A stretch of 64,000 nucleotides of DNA from NCED01 sp035493955 (GTDB lineage Bacteria; Pseudomonadota; Alphaproteobacteria; Caulobacterales; Caulobacteraceae): assembly GCA_035493955.1 (NCBI GenBank), contig DATJHI010000035.1, positions 124,001-188,000 on the forward strand, written 5' to 3'. Both the position numbers and the translations under genes were made by a program. This document shows, piece after piece, positions 55,751 to 64,000 of the stretch (position 1 is the stretch's first letter; every line of letters begins with the position of its first letter). The notes beneath the pieces were generated by a model. That model was not told where the DNA came from, did not search any database, and saw only the letters and a list, made by a program, of their open reading frames with translations.

Positions 55751-56847
55751 CCCTTGACCCGGCGCGCTTCGGTTCCTTCCGCCGGCGGCGCGGCCGGCCA
55801 GATGCGGCGCGCCTCGCGGGCGCGGAGGGCGGAGATCACCTCGGCCACCACCGAAACCCCGATCTCGAAGGGCGAGCGGGCGCCGATATTGAGACCCATG
55901 GGCGCGTTCAGCCGCAGCAGGTCGGCCTCCGACAGCCCCTCGGCCCGCAGGCGGCCGAGCCGTTCGGGGATGCGCCGGCGGCTGCCCAGCACCCCGACAT
56001 AGGCCGCCGGGGAAGGGAGGGCGGCGGCGAGGGCGGCGTGGTCGATGGCGATGTCGTGGCTGGCCACCGCCACGGCGGTCCAGGGGTCGATGGCCAGCTG
56101 GCCGATGGCTTCGCCCGGCGAGCCGCGCAGATAGGCCAGCAGCCGCACGGGCGGCGGCTCCGGCGGGCCCTTCGGCCGGACCAGCACGGCCTCGAGCCCG
56201 ATGTCGGCGGCAAGGCGGCAGATGGCTAGGGCGATCGGATCGCCGCCGACCACCACCAGCCGGCTCGGCGGATCGAACCGCCGGTACAGCGCCTGGCCGG
56301 CGAAACCCGCCGGAGCAGGCTGGTTCAGGGCCTCGGCGAAGACCGGGCGTAGGTCGTCGGGCAGGTCGTCGACCGCTTCGCCCTCGGCCAGACAGGCCTG
56401 GGTCCGGCCGTCGGAGAGCCACAGCGCCGGTCGGCGGGCGGCCGACAGGGCGATCAGCCGCCGGGCCGCCGGGCTGTCCGGCTCGATCCGCTCGGCCAAG
56501 AGTTCGATCCGCGATCCGCAGAGCAGCTGGATGTCCGGCGGTCCGCCCTGACCATAGACCAGCCGTCGCGGCCGTCCGTCGGCCAGCACGGCCTTGGCCT
56601 GCAGGGCCACGTCCCCCTCGACGCACCCGCCCGACAGGAACCCGGTGGGCGCAGGCCCGGCGAACAGCATCTGGGCCCCGAGCCCCAGGGGCGTGGCGCC
56701 CTCGGCCGCATGGAGGGTGATCATCGCCGCCGGGACGCCGGCGCGCAGGGCCTCGGCAAGGGCGGGACGGACGTCGGAGCTCAGGCCGTAGACCGGCCAG
56801 TCCTGGTTTTGGGCCGCCGTGGCCTCCGCGGTCGATCCTACGGTCAT
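55747..56847 (-). CDS. XdhC family molybdenum cofactor chaperone
   Basis: A 366-aa XdhC/CoxI family protein that binds and protects the (sulfurated) molybdenum cofactor and inserts it into xanthine-dehydrogenase-type enzymes. It has the N-terminal XdhC part with FLSGGCVEGDVALQA and LCGSRIELLAERI, and a C-terminal NAD-binding Rossmann-like part with VVVGGDPIALAICRLAADIGLEAVLV, then YVGVLGSRRRIPERL and NAPMGLNIGARSPFEIGVSVVAE. The ATG overlaps the previous stop (ATGA), and its stop overlaps the next start in the same way. It should mature the hydroxylase encoded immediately upstream. Confidence 0.92.
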   Translation of the reverse strand: MTVGSTAEATAAQNQDWPVYGLSSDVRPALAEALRAGVPAAMITLHAAEGATPLGLGAQMLFAGPAPTGFLSGGCVEGDVALQAKAVLADGRPRRLVYGQGGPPDIQLLCGSRIELLAERIEPDSPAARRLIALSAARRPALWLSDGRTQACLAEGEAVDDLPDDLRPVFAEALNQPAPAGFAGQALYRRFDPPSRLVVVGGDPIALAICRLAADIGLEAVLVRPKGPPEPPPVRLLAYLRGSPGEAIGQLAIDPWTAVAVASHDIAIDHAALAAALPSPAAYVGVLGSRRRIPERLGRLRAEGLSEADLLRLNAPMGLNIGARSPFEIGVSVVAEVISALRAREARRIWPAAPPAEGTEARRVKG

Positions 56848-59066
56848 GCCTTCTTCAGCATGGCCGTGTCGACTGGCAGGCTGCGGATCCGCTTGCCGGA
56901 GGCGGCGAAGATGGCGTTGCACAGGGCCGGAACCGCCGGCGGCAGCGCCGGCTCCCCCAGCCCCGTCGGCGGATTGTCGGTGATCAGGAAATGCACGTCC
57001 ACCGGCGGGGCGTCGGCCATGCGGATCAGGGGGTAGTCGCCGAAGTTCGACTGTCTGGTGCGCCCGTTCTCGAAGGTGATCCTGGCGTTGAGCACCTGGC
57101 CGATCCCGTCGATCACCGCCCCCTGGACCTGATTGACCGCCCCGCTCGGATTGATCACCTGGGCGCCGATGTCGCCGACCACCCAGACCTTGTGCACCTT
57201 GACCTTGCCGCTGTCGGCGACGCTGGCCTCCACCACTTCGGCGAAATAGCCGAGGTGGCTGAAATAGTGGGCCACGCCGAGCCCGTGACCCGGCGGCAGC
57301 TGGCGCTTGCCCCATCCCGACCGCTCGCCGACCAGTTTCAGGACCGCCAGCATCCGTCCCGAATCGTAGCCCTCGCGGCTGTACTTCTCGCCGTAGATCC
57401 GCGGCTCGCCCAGCAGGGCGATCTGGAATTCCAGCGGGTCCCTGCCGGCCGCGTGGGCCAGTTCGTCGGCGAACGATTGGCTGACGAAGGCCAGGGCGTT
57501 GGATCGCGGCGCCCGCATGGGCCCGGTGGGGATCTGGGTGGCGATCAGGGAAGCGTCGAGCTGGTAGTTGGGAATGAACCGGGCCGGAAATTCGGTCGCG
57601 GCGTACTCGGCGGCGTTGATGAACTTGCCGTCCGCGCCGAAGGAGACGAAGTGGTTCTTCCAGGCGATCACCTTGCCTGAGGAATCCACCGCCGCCTTCA
57701 GATAGTGGAAGCCCCCCGGCCGGTAGAGGTCGTGGCGCATGTCGTCTTCGCGGGCCCACACCAGCTTGACCGGCAGTCTGGCGTGGCGGGCGATGGCCGC
57801 GGCCTCGACCATATAGTCGTTGGAAAGGCGCCGGCCGAAGCCGCCCCCGGACCGGATCATGTGGATGGCGATGTCTTCGGGCTTCACGCCCAGGGTCTTG
57901 GCCACGAGCTGGCGCCCGGGTTCGGGATTCTGGGACGGGGCCCAGATCTCGACCTTGTCGCCGGTCCAGTGGGCGGTGCAGTTCTGTGGCTCCAGCGGGG
58001 CGTGGCTGACGAAGGGGTAGGCATATTCGGCCTCGACCACCTTGGCCGCGCCCCTGAACGCCGCCTCGACGTCGCCGTCGTTGCGGATGTTGAACTGGGG
58101 CGGCCTGGCGGCCAGGGCCGCGGCCTGGGCCGCGTAACCTGCCGAACTGTGGTCGGCCATGGGACCCTCGTCCCACTGCACCTTCAGCGCGGCGCGGGCG
58201 CGGTTGGCATGCCACCAGCTCTCGCCGACGATCGCCACTCCGCTGGACAGGCCGGCCAGGTCCTTGCCGCCCTCGATCATGAAGGCCTCCACCACGCCGG
58301 GCAGGGCTTTGATCTCGGCCAGGTTGGCGTCCATACAGCGGCCGTAGAAGACCGGACACTTCTGGAACACCGCGTACTTCATCCCCGGCACGGTCACGTC
58401 GATGCCGAACAGCGGCTCGCCAGTCACCACCGCCGGATTGTCGATGTTGGAGGTGGGCTTGCCGATGATCCGGAAGCTCTTCGGATCCTTCAGCGTCACG
58501 GTCTCGAGTTTGGGCGCGGGGACCGCCGCGGCCCTGGCGGCCAAGGACCCATAGGTCGCCGACCTGCCGCTCCCGGCGTGGTGGACCACCCCGGGCGTGG
58601 TGGAGCATTCCGCGGCGGGGACGCCCCAGCCGTCGGCCGCGGCCTGGACCAACATCTGGCGTCCCGCCGCGCCGACCCGCCGCATCGGGTCCCAGTTGGT
58701 CGGGGTGGCGGTGGAGCCGCCGGCGATCTGGCGGGGGTAGGTCGCCGGGTCGTTCATCGCCTGGACGATGCGGACGTCCTTCCAGTCGACGTCCAGTTCC
58801 TCGGCGATCAGCATGGGCAGCATGGTCTTGATGCCCTGGCCGCATTCCGGGTTCTTGGCGGTGATGGTGACCAGGCCGTCGGGGGCGATCTTCACATAGG
58901 CGTTGAGCGGCGGTCCGGCGACGGCGGGCGCGCCGGCCACGGCGGCCCGGGCCGCGCCGACGAGGCGGGCGGAAAGGTAGAATCCGCCGCCCGCAGCGAC
59001 GCCGGCGCGCAGGAGGCTGCGCCGGGAAACCTTTGCTGGCGCTGTGAAAATGGCGTTCACGTTCAC
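56844..59066 (-). CDS. Molybdopterin-binding aldehyde/isoquinoline-type oxidoreductase subunit
   Basis: A 740-aa molybdenum-hydroxylase large subunit of the IorB (isoquinoline 1-oxidoreductase beta) group in the xanthine oxidase family. A Tat signal SRRSLLRAGVAAGGG precedes the domain. It contains NPECGQGIKTMLPML (near 75), GGSTATPTNWDPMRR, VVEAEYAYPFVSHAPLEPQNC, IRSGGGFGRRLSNDYM, and near the C-terminus PTGLGEPALPPAVPALCNAI with the conserved Glu of the active site. It hydroxylates a heterocycle or aldehyde; no substrate is provable here. It starts with GTG overlapping the 2Fe-2S subunit stop as GTGA. Confidence 0.92.
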   Translation of the reverse strand: MNVNAIFTAPAKVSRRSLLRAGVAAGGGFYLSARLVGAARAAVAGAPAVAGPPLNAYVKIAPDGLVTITAKNPECGQGIKTMLPMLIAEELDVDWKDVRIVQAMNDPATYPRQIAGGSTATPTNWDPMRRVGAAGRQMLVQAAADGWGVPAAECSTTPGVVHHAGSGRSATYGSLAARAAAVPAPKLETVTLKDPKSFRIIGKPTSNIDNPAVVTGEPLFGIDVTVPGMKYAVFQKCPVFYGRCMDANLAEIKALPGVVEAFMIEGGKDLAGLSSGVAIVGESWWHANRARAALKVQWDEGPMADHSSAGYAAQAAALAARPPQFNIRNDGDVEAAFRGAAKVVEAEYAYPFVSHAPLEPQNCTAHWTGDKVEIWAPSQNPEPGRQLVAKTLGVKPEDIAIHMIRSGGGFGRRLSNDYMVEAAAIARHARLPVKLVWAREDDMRHDLYRPGGFHYLKAAVDSSGKVIAWKNHFVSFGADGKFINAAEYAATEFPARFIPNYQLDASLIATQIPTGPMRAPRSNALAFVSQSFADELAHAAGRDPLEFQIALLGEPRIYGEKYSREGYDSGRMLAVLKLVGERSGWGKRQLPPGHGLGVAHYFSHLGYFAEVVEASVADSGKVKVHKVWVVGDIGAQVINPSGAVNQVQGAVIDGIGQVLNARITFENGRTRQSNFGDYPLIRMADAPPVDVHFLITDNPPTGLGEPALPPAVPALCNAIFAASGKRIRSLPVDTAMLKKA

Positions 59067-59536
59067 GCGCCCGCGGTCTCGGCGATTCCGGCCGCTTTCC
59101 TGATCGCGGCGCGGATGCGGTTATAGGTGGCGCAGCGGCAGATGTTGCCGTTCATGGCCTGATCGATCTCGGCGTCCGTCGGCTTGGGCGTGCGGGTCAG
59201 GAGGGCCGTGGCCGCCACGATCTGGCCGGCCTGGCAGTAGCCGCACTGCATCACATCGACCTCCATCCAGGCGGCCTGGACCCTGGCTCCGACGGGGGTG
59301 GCGGCGATGCCCTCGATGGTGACGACCGCCTTGGTCCCGACCTTGGAGAGCTGGATCTGGCAGGAGCGGACGGGGGTTCCGTCGAGCTGCACCGTGCAGG
59401 CGCCGCAGAAGGCCGCCCCGCAGCCGAACTTGGCGCCCTTCATGTCCAGCACGTCGCGCAGGACCCAGAGCAGGGGCATGTCGCCGTCGGCGTCGACCGT
59501 CCGCGCCTTGCCGTTGATGGTGATCGTATAGGCCAT
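59063..59536 (-). CDS. 2Fe-2S subunit of molybdenum hydroxylase (IorA-like)
   Basis: A 157-aa small subunit with two 2Fe-2S clusters. The plant-type cluster uses FGCGAAFCGACTVQL (near 38-52) and the C-terminal cluster QCGYCQAGQ with CRC in NICRCATYNRIR. It passes electrons from the molybdenum site; it begins MAYTITINGKARTVD with no Tat or Sec signal, so it may be carried out by the Tat-signalled large subunit. It is the first gene of the operon (59536 to 55172), with a 4-nt overlap to the large subunit gene. Confidence 0.93.
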   Translation of the reverse strand: MAYTITINGKARTVDADGDMPLLWVLRDVLDMKGAKFGCGAAFCGACTVQLDGTPVRSCQIQLSKVGTKAVVTIEGIAATPVGARVQAAWMEVDVMQCGYCQAGQIVAATALLTRTPKPTDAEIDQAMNGNICRCATYNRIRAAIRKAAGIAETAGA

Positions 59537-59725
59537 GGACGCCTTTCCGACGCCGGGACCGCCGATCGTTCCGGCGTTCCCGGCAGGGGTCGAAGCTACG
59601 CCCGGATATGGACAAGGGCAACGCGCCCATCATATATGGCGATCTCGAAAGGATTCAGGTGAAATCCTGACATCTTCCGGCCGAAATGAGGCCCGAGAAC
59701 GAACTCCCTCTTTCACGGGTTGTCC

Positions 59726-62700
59726 ATGCGCTCATCCTTGTTTGCTGCGGTCGCGCTTGGACCGTTGTGTCTCGTCGCGGCCGCCGCCTTTCCGGCCGAG
59801 GCCCAGGTCACTGTCGGGTCGCAGGCGACGCCCGTGGCCACGGCCACGGCCAGCAACGGTGGGCCCGCCGACATAACCGTCGACAGCAGCGCCACGCTCC
59901 AGCCGACCACGGCGGCCGCCCCGGCGGTGACCCTGAACAGCAACAACGTCGTCACCAACAACGGAATCGTCACCTTCAACAACGTGAACGGCTCGACGGG
60001 GGTCCTGGTCCAGGGCGGCTTCACCGGCGCCGTCACCAACGTCGGGACGATCAACAACATCGAGGACTTCACCCCGCCCGACAACAATGTCGACGGGGTG
60101 GTCGAGTCGCCCCTGGCCAGCGGCAATACCCGCTACGGCGTGCGTGTCACCGGCGCGGCGCCCTTCACGGGGAGCATCACCAACACCGGTTCGATCTTTG
60201 TCGAAGGCAATGATTCGGCGGGCGTTTCGGTCGAGGCGCCGCTGGTCGGATCGATCATACAGGCCGGCACCGTCGGGGTGACCGGCGATCGTTCCTACGG
60301 GCTGCACACCACGGCCCCGATCACTGGGCCGGTGCAGATCACCGGGGCGGTCTCGACCTCGGGGCAGGGCTCCACGGCCGTCTCGATCGGCAACGACGTG
60401 AGCGGGGCCGTGAGCGTCTATTCGGCCGTGTCGAGCAACGGCTTCGCCACCTCGAGCCGGTCCATCACCGATTCGGTCCTGAAGACGATCCAGGGGACGG
60501 CCTCGGAGCAGTTGCTGTCCGGTCCGTCCATGGTCATCGGCGGCAACCTGGGCGGCGGCCTCTTCATCGGCGCGCCTCCCGCCGCCACCGCCACGGCTTC
60601 CACCGCCGACGTCGACGGCGACGGGATCGCCGACGGGGCGGAGGGCGTCGGCGCGCTTTCCAGCTTCAGTTCGAGCCCCTCCCTGCTGATCGGCGGGACC
60701 GGCCGGTCCGTTACCTTGAGTCCTTTCGGGACCGGGTCGAACGCCTACGGCCTGATCGTGCGCGGATCTGTGACCAGTCTGGGCCTGTACGACGGCATCT
60801 CCGCCACGGGCATCCAGGTGGGCGGGACCGGCTCCGCCGCTTCCCTGATCGGGGGCTTCCGCCTGACCGGCGCGACATCCGCCACCGCCTATGAGTCGGC
60901 CTCGACCGGGCTTGTCGTCGGTGCGGGCGGCTCGGTCCCGGTGTTCCAGAACGAAAACTCCATCACCGCCAGCACGCTCTACTCCACGGTCGCCACCGCC
61001 CACACGACCGCTGCGGCCACCGCCGTCCTGGTCCAGCCGGGCGGCAGCCTGCCCGCGGTCGTCAACCTGGGCACCATCGCCGCGACCGGGGCCGGTCCCA
61101 CGGTTTCGGCGGCCGCCATCACCGACCAGAGCGGCACGCTCTCCAGCATCGCCAACCAGGGCCTGATTACCGCCTCGGTGACGCCGGGCGTGACCGGCGG
61201 AACCACCAGCGGCAGCGCGATCGCCCTGGACCTGCGGTCCAACACCTCCGGCGTGAGCTTGGTGCAAAGCGTCAACGCCGCCCCGATCACCCTCAGCGGC
61301 AGCACCGACGACAACGGCGTGGTCACGGTCACCGGCACCACCCCGGCGACGCCCGCGATCGTCGGCGACGTGCTGCTGGGCAATGGACCCAACACCGTCC
61401 AGCTTCTGGGCGGCACGGAAACCGGCGCCCTCAGCCTCGGCTCGGGACCCTCCAGCCTGACCGTCGCCAACGGCGCGGTCTTCACCGGCGCCCTGACCCA
61501 CACCGGATCGGGACTGACGGTTTCGGTTCCCAGCGGGACGCTGACCAACACCAGCCCGGTCGCGCTGCAGACCGCCTCGCTCGATATCGGCGCGACGGGG
61601 GCGGTCAGCATCGCCATCGACCCGGCCAACAACCGCTCCGGCGGGTTCCTGGTCACCGGACCGGCGACCATCGCCTCCGGCGCCAAGGTCGGGATCAATC
61701 TGCTTTCGGGCATAGGCACGCCCCAGACCTTCACCCTGATCAGTTCGCCTCAGCTGAACATCGGCTCCATCGCCTCGCTCGAGGGCACGGTTCCGTATGC
61801 GGCCGTGGCGTCTCTCAGCGTGAACAACGCCATCGGCGCCCTGACCGTCAGCCTGCGGCAGCGGACGGCGGCGGAAGCGGGGCTGAATCCGGCCGAGGCC
61901 GCGGCGCTGCAGGCGGTGTACGCCGCCCTTCCCGCCGACGCGGCGGTGCAGAACGCCCTGTACAGCCAGACGGACCGGGCGGGCTTCATCGGGGTCTACG
62001 ACCAGCTCCTCCCCGATTATGCGGGCGGGGTGTTCCGCCTCGCCTCCGTGGCGTCGCGGGCGGTGTCGCGGGGCACTTCCGACGCAGACGGCCCCTGGGT
62101 GCAGGAATACACCGTCGGGACGCGCCTGTCGGCGGGCAATGGGGCCACCCCGTTCCATGGCCTGGGCCTCGGCGTGGCCGGAGGCTTTGAGCGCAATTCC
62201 TCCATCGGCGTGGTGGGCGTCACCGCCAGCCTGTTCACCGGCGACGTCCGCGTCACCAAGTCCCCGGGCGACAACCGCGCCAGCGAATCCCAGGTTGAAG
62301 GCGGCGTGACCTGGCGAACCGATCTCGGCGGACTGCGCCTCGACGGCCGGGCGGCGGGTGGCTTCGTCTCCTACAACTACCGCCGCGAGCTGAAGCTGTT
62401 CGACGCCACCGGCGCGACCAGTCTGGACCGGCTCGCCAACGGCAAGTCCACCGGTTATTCGCTCGCCGGCCATTTCGGCGGCAGCTATCGCGCCCAGCTA
62501 GGCCGCTGGTACGTCCAGCCCGAAGCCCACCTCGACTATTTCCGCCTGACCTCCGGGGCCTATTCGGAAGTCGGCGGCGGCAGCGCCTTCGACCTGAACG
62601 TCGCCGCCCGGACCGGGCAGGAGACCAGCGCCACGGTCTCGGTGCGGGCGGGCGGAAGCTTCGGCTCGGACTTCACCTGGCGGCCGGAGCTGGAGTTCGG

Positions 62701-62926
62701 CTACCGCGAGATCATCACCGGCTCGCCGGGCGTCACCACTGCCAGCTTCGCCGGCGGCCAACCCTTCACCCTGTCGCCGGCGGACATCCAGAAGGGCGGC
62801 GCCTTCGGCCGCTTCGGTTTCGCCGCTGGCAACGACCTCTACGATCTGTCGATCGCGGCGGGCGCCGAAATGCGCGGCGGCTACACGGAAGGCGATCTCC
62901 ATGTGCGGGTCCGCCTGCTGTTTTGA
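59726..62926 (+). CDS. Autotransporter (type V secretion) with large passenger
   Basis: A 1066-aa protein. Residues 1-27 are a Sec signal peptide (AEAQV). A beta-solenoid-like passenger (about 30-780) is rich in Thr, Ser, Gly and Asn with repeating NNxVxxNG-like and TG strands. A DVDGDGIADGAEG segment (about 294-306) resembles a calcium-binding motif. The C-terminal autotransporter barrel (about 790-1066) includes GGSYRAQLGRWYVQPEAHL and ends VRVRLLF with Phe. No protease, lipase or adhesin signature is recognised. The ATG at 59726 follows CACGGG. A two-component system follows after 65 nt. Confidence 0.85.
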   Translation: MRSSLFAAVALGPLCLVAAAAFPAEAQVTVGSQATPVATATASNGGPADITVDSSATLQPTTAAAPAVTLNSNNVVTNNGIVTFNNVNGSTGVLVQGGFTGAVTNVGTINNIEDFTPPDNNVDGVVESPLASGNTRYGVRVTGAAPFTGSITNTGSIFVEGNDSAGVSVEAPLVGSIIQAGTVGVTGDRSYGLHTTAPITGPVQITGAVSTSGQGSTAVSIGNDVSGAVSVYSAVSSNGFATSSRSITDSVLKTIQGTASEQLLSGPSMVIGGNLGGGLFIGAPPAATATASTADVDGDGIADGAEGVGALSSFSSSPSLLIGGTGRSVTLSPFGTGSNAYGLIVRGSVTSLGLYDGISATGIQVGGTGSAASLIGGFRLTGATSATAYESASTGLVVGAGGSVPVFQNENSITASTLYSTVATAHTTAAATAVLVQPGGSLPAVVNLGTIAATGAGPTVSAAAITDQSGTLSSIANQGLITASVTPGVTGGTTSGSAIALDLRSNTSGVSLVQSVNAAPITLSGSTDDNGVVTVTGTTPATPAIVGDVLLGNGPNTVQLLGGTETGALSLGSGPSSLTVANGAVFTGALTHTGSGLTVSVPSGTLTNTSPVALQTASLDIGATGAVSIAIDPANNRSGGFLVTGPATIASGAKVGINLLSGIGTPQTFTLISSPQLNIGSIASLEGTVPYAAVASLSVNNAIGALTVSLRQRTAAEAGLNPAEAAALQAVYAALPADAAVQNALYSQTDRAGFIGVYDQLLPDYAGGVFRLASVASRAVSRGTSDADGPWVQEYTVGTRLSAGNGATPFHGLGLGVAGGFERNSSIGVVGVTASLFTGDVRVTKSPGDNRASESQVEGGVTWRTDLGGLRLDGRAAGGFVSYNYRRELKLFDATGATSLDRLANGKSTGYSLAGHFGGSYRAQLGRWYVQPEAHLDYFRLTSGAYSEVGGGSAFDLNVAARTGQETSATVSVRAGGSFGSDFTWRPELEFGYREIITGSPGVTTASFAGGQPFTLSPADIQKGGAFGRFGFAAGNDLYDLSIAAGAEMRGGYTEGDLHVRVRLLF

Positions 62927-62930
62927 TCGG

Positions 62931-62975
62931 CCCGCCTACGAATGTGGCGGGACTGCGATAAGCCCGCCACAGTCC
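62931..62975 (+). promoter_or_regulatory. Competing hairpins between autotransporter and response regulator genes
   Basis: TGTGGCGGG (62943-62951) can pair with either CCCGCC (62931-62936) or CCCGCCACA (62963-62971). GGACTG (62950-62955) with CAGTCC (62970-62975) offers a third alternative. No U-tract follows, so this is not a classical terminator; it could switch read-through or translation of the response regulator gene. Confidence 0.4.
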
Positions 62976-62991
62976 GGTTGCACGGGAGGGG

Positions 62992-63720
62992 ATGCGTAAC
63001 GCTCCGCTTGATCCAACCATGACCCAGATCCTCATCGTCGACGACGACACTGACCTGCGCAACCAGACGGCGGGCTATCTCGCCGACCACGGCTATGAGG
63101 TCCAGACCGCCGGCAACGCCGGCGAGATGAAGCAGGTGCTGGACGAGTCCGCCATAGAGCTTGTCCTGCTCGACGTCATGCTTCCCGGCGAGGACGGGCT
63201 GTCGATCTGCCGCCGCCTCAGCGACGCCGGGGGCCCGCCGGTGATCATGATCAGCGCCCTGGGCGAGGAGATCGACCGCATCCTCGGCCTCGAACTCGGG
63301 GCGGACGACTACATTCCCAAACCGTGCAGCCCCCGCGAGCTGCTGGCCCGCGTGCGGGCGGTGCTTCGCCGCCGCGAGGCTCCGCCCGAGGAGCGCAGCG
63401 CAGGCCGCGCCTATGAATTCGCCGGCTACAAGCTGGACGTGGTCCGCCGCCAGTTGCGCGGCCCGACCGGCGTGGTGGTGATGCTGACCGCAGGCGAGTT
63501 CGCCCTGCTGCGCGCCTTCCTCGACCGCCCGGGCCGGATCCTGACCCGCGAGCAACTGCTCGACTACGCCCGCGGCAGCGAGGCGGAGGTGTTCGACCGC
63601 GCCATCGACGTCCAGATCAGCCGGCTGCGCCGCAAGCTGGTCGCCTCCAGTGGCGAGGCCCTGATCACCACCCTGCGCGGGGCGGGCTATATGATGGACG
63701 AGCGGGTGACCCGGACATGA
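62992..63720 (+). CDS. OmpR/PhoB-family response regulator
   Basis: A 242-aa regulator. Its receiver domain has DDD near 17-19, the phosphoacceptor Asp in LVLLDVMLPGEDG (near 60), Thr/Ser and the Lys in GADDYIPKPCSPRELL. A winged-helix DNA-binding domain follows with GEFALLRAFLDRPGRILTRE and VFDRAIDVQISRLRRKL. It should be phosphorylated by the histidine kinase encoded immediately after (ATGA overlap) and control unknown genes, maybe the autotransporter upstream. The ATG at 62992 follows a GGGAGG that is very close; ATG at 63019 (MTQILIVDDD) is the alternative start. Confidence 0.92.
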   Translation: MRNAPLDPTMTQILIVDDDTDLRNQTAGYLADHGYEVQTAGNAGEMKQVLDESAIELVLLDVMLPGEDGLSICRRLSDAGGPPVIMISALGEEIDRILGLELGADDYIPKPCSPRELLARVRAVLRRREAPPEERSAGRAYEFAGYKLDVVRRQLRGPTGVVVMLTAGEFALLRAFLDRPGRILTREQLLDYARGSEAEVFDRAIDVQISRLRRKLVASSGEALITTLRGAGYMMDERVTRT

Positions 63721-64000
63721 CCGCCGCCCCGGCGCGTCGGGGACGGCTGGCGGCGCCCATCGCAATGCAGATCCTCGCTCTGCTGGTCGGGGGACTGGTG
63801 ATCGCCCAGGCGGTGACGGTGCTGGTGGTGGTGCTGCTGCCGCCGGAGCCGCCGCAGGTCTACCGGTTGAGCGAGATCGCCGCGGCCCTGGAAGGCGCCT
63901 CGCTCGAATCGCACGACGGCAGGCCTTTGAGCCGCAGCCTGCACGACGAGCCGCCGGCCTACATCGGCCAGATGGATCGCCTGGACCAGCGCAGCCGCAA
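63717..64000 (+). CDS. Sensor histidine kinase, N-terminal part, cut by window end
   Basis: The frame starts with ATG at 63717, overlapping the response regulator stop as ATGA, and stays open to the window edge. It begins MTAAPARRGRLAAP, then a transmembrane helix (MQILALLVGGLVIAQ, followed by AVTVLVVVLL), then the first part of a periplasmic domain (VYRLSEIAAALEGASLES). The kinase core lies outside the window, so the type is inferred from the overlap with an OmpR-family regulator and the topology. A partner for the regulator is very likely. Confidence 0.8.
   Translation, partial: MTAAPARRGRLAAPIAMQILALLVGGLVIAQAVTVLVVVLLPPEPPQVYRLSEIAAALEGASLESHDGRPLSRSLHDEPPAYIGQMDRLDQRSR

Noticed and set aside
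59732..62473. A 913-codon frame opposite the autotransporter
   Set aside because: Product is Arg/Gly/Ala-rich with no signature; the forward frame has signal peptide, passenger and barrel.

Overview
The window is GC-rich DNA with densely packed genes, many GTG and TTG starts, many ATGA start/stop overlaps, two TonB-dependent receptors, Tat-exported enzymes and a MetH split into two proteins. Together these point to an alphaproteobacterium of the Caulobacterales, most like Caulobacter or Phenylobacterium. That placement is an inference from gene content, not from a marker gene. No rRNA, tRNA, CRISPR array, transposase or prophage gene was seen.

Layout. 1-2140: a truncated TPR/oxygenase gene and a short-chain dehydrogenase. 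2154-5334: a copper operon (Met/His-rich outer-membrane-like protein, CopC, CopD) divergent from a CueR-type regulator, with a near-canonical CueR promoter between them. 5343-8719: a secreted cyclophilin, a 73-aa protein and GTP-type PEP carboxykinase. 8750-22494: an aromatic catabolism region with PobA, an MFS transporter, two secreted paralogues of unknown function, and a hydroquinone ring-cleavage set (maleylacetate reductase, AraC regulator, two-subunit hydroquinone 1,2-dioxygenase, 4-hydroxymuconic semialdehyde dehydrogenase). A Tat-exported carboxylesterase, a Rieske protein, a YciI-like protein and a DUF6152-type secreted protein follow. 22559-27221: metF-metH(N)-metH(C), each pair joined by ATGA, with unusual 12-bp-phased repeats around the metF promoter. 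27413-31791: an ApbE-DUF2271 fusion, a TPR protein and a MASE1-type hybrid histidine kinase.

32485-37180: a three-gene operon joining a GltD-like flavoprotein with ferredoxin clusters to the alpha and beta subunits of a 2-oxoacid:ferredoxin oxidoreductase. 37541-39730: a TonB receptor. 39796-48956: N-formylglutamate amidohydrolase, three transglutaminase-like proteins, a hydrolase, an MFS transporter and the ATP-grasp / alpha-E / transglutaminase / Anbu proteasome-like cluster, the most intriguing module here. 49011-51455: an alpha-glucosidase and three small proteins. 51548-54346: a second TonB receptor behind a palindromic operator. 55172-59536: a molybdenum hydroxylase operon (2Fe-2S subunit, MoCo subunit, XdhC, MocA-like nucleotidyltransferase). 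59726-64000: an autotransporter followed by an OmpR-type response regulator and the start of its histidine kinase.

How it works together. The PobA-to-hydroquinone block would convert 4-hydroxybenzoate to protocatechuate and hydroquinone to beta-ketoadipate. The copper block is a sense-and-export or sequester circuit. The met operon supplies methyl groups for methionine. The KorAB operon could decarboxylate a 2-oxoacid and pass electrons to ferredoxin or NAD(P).
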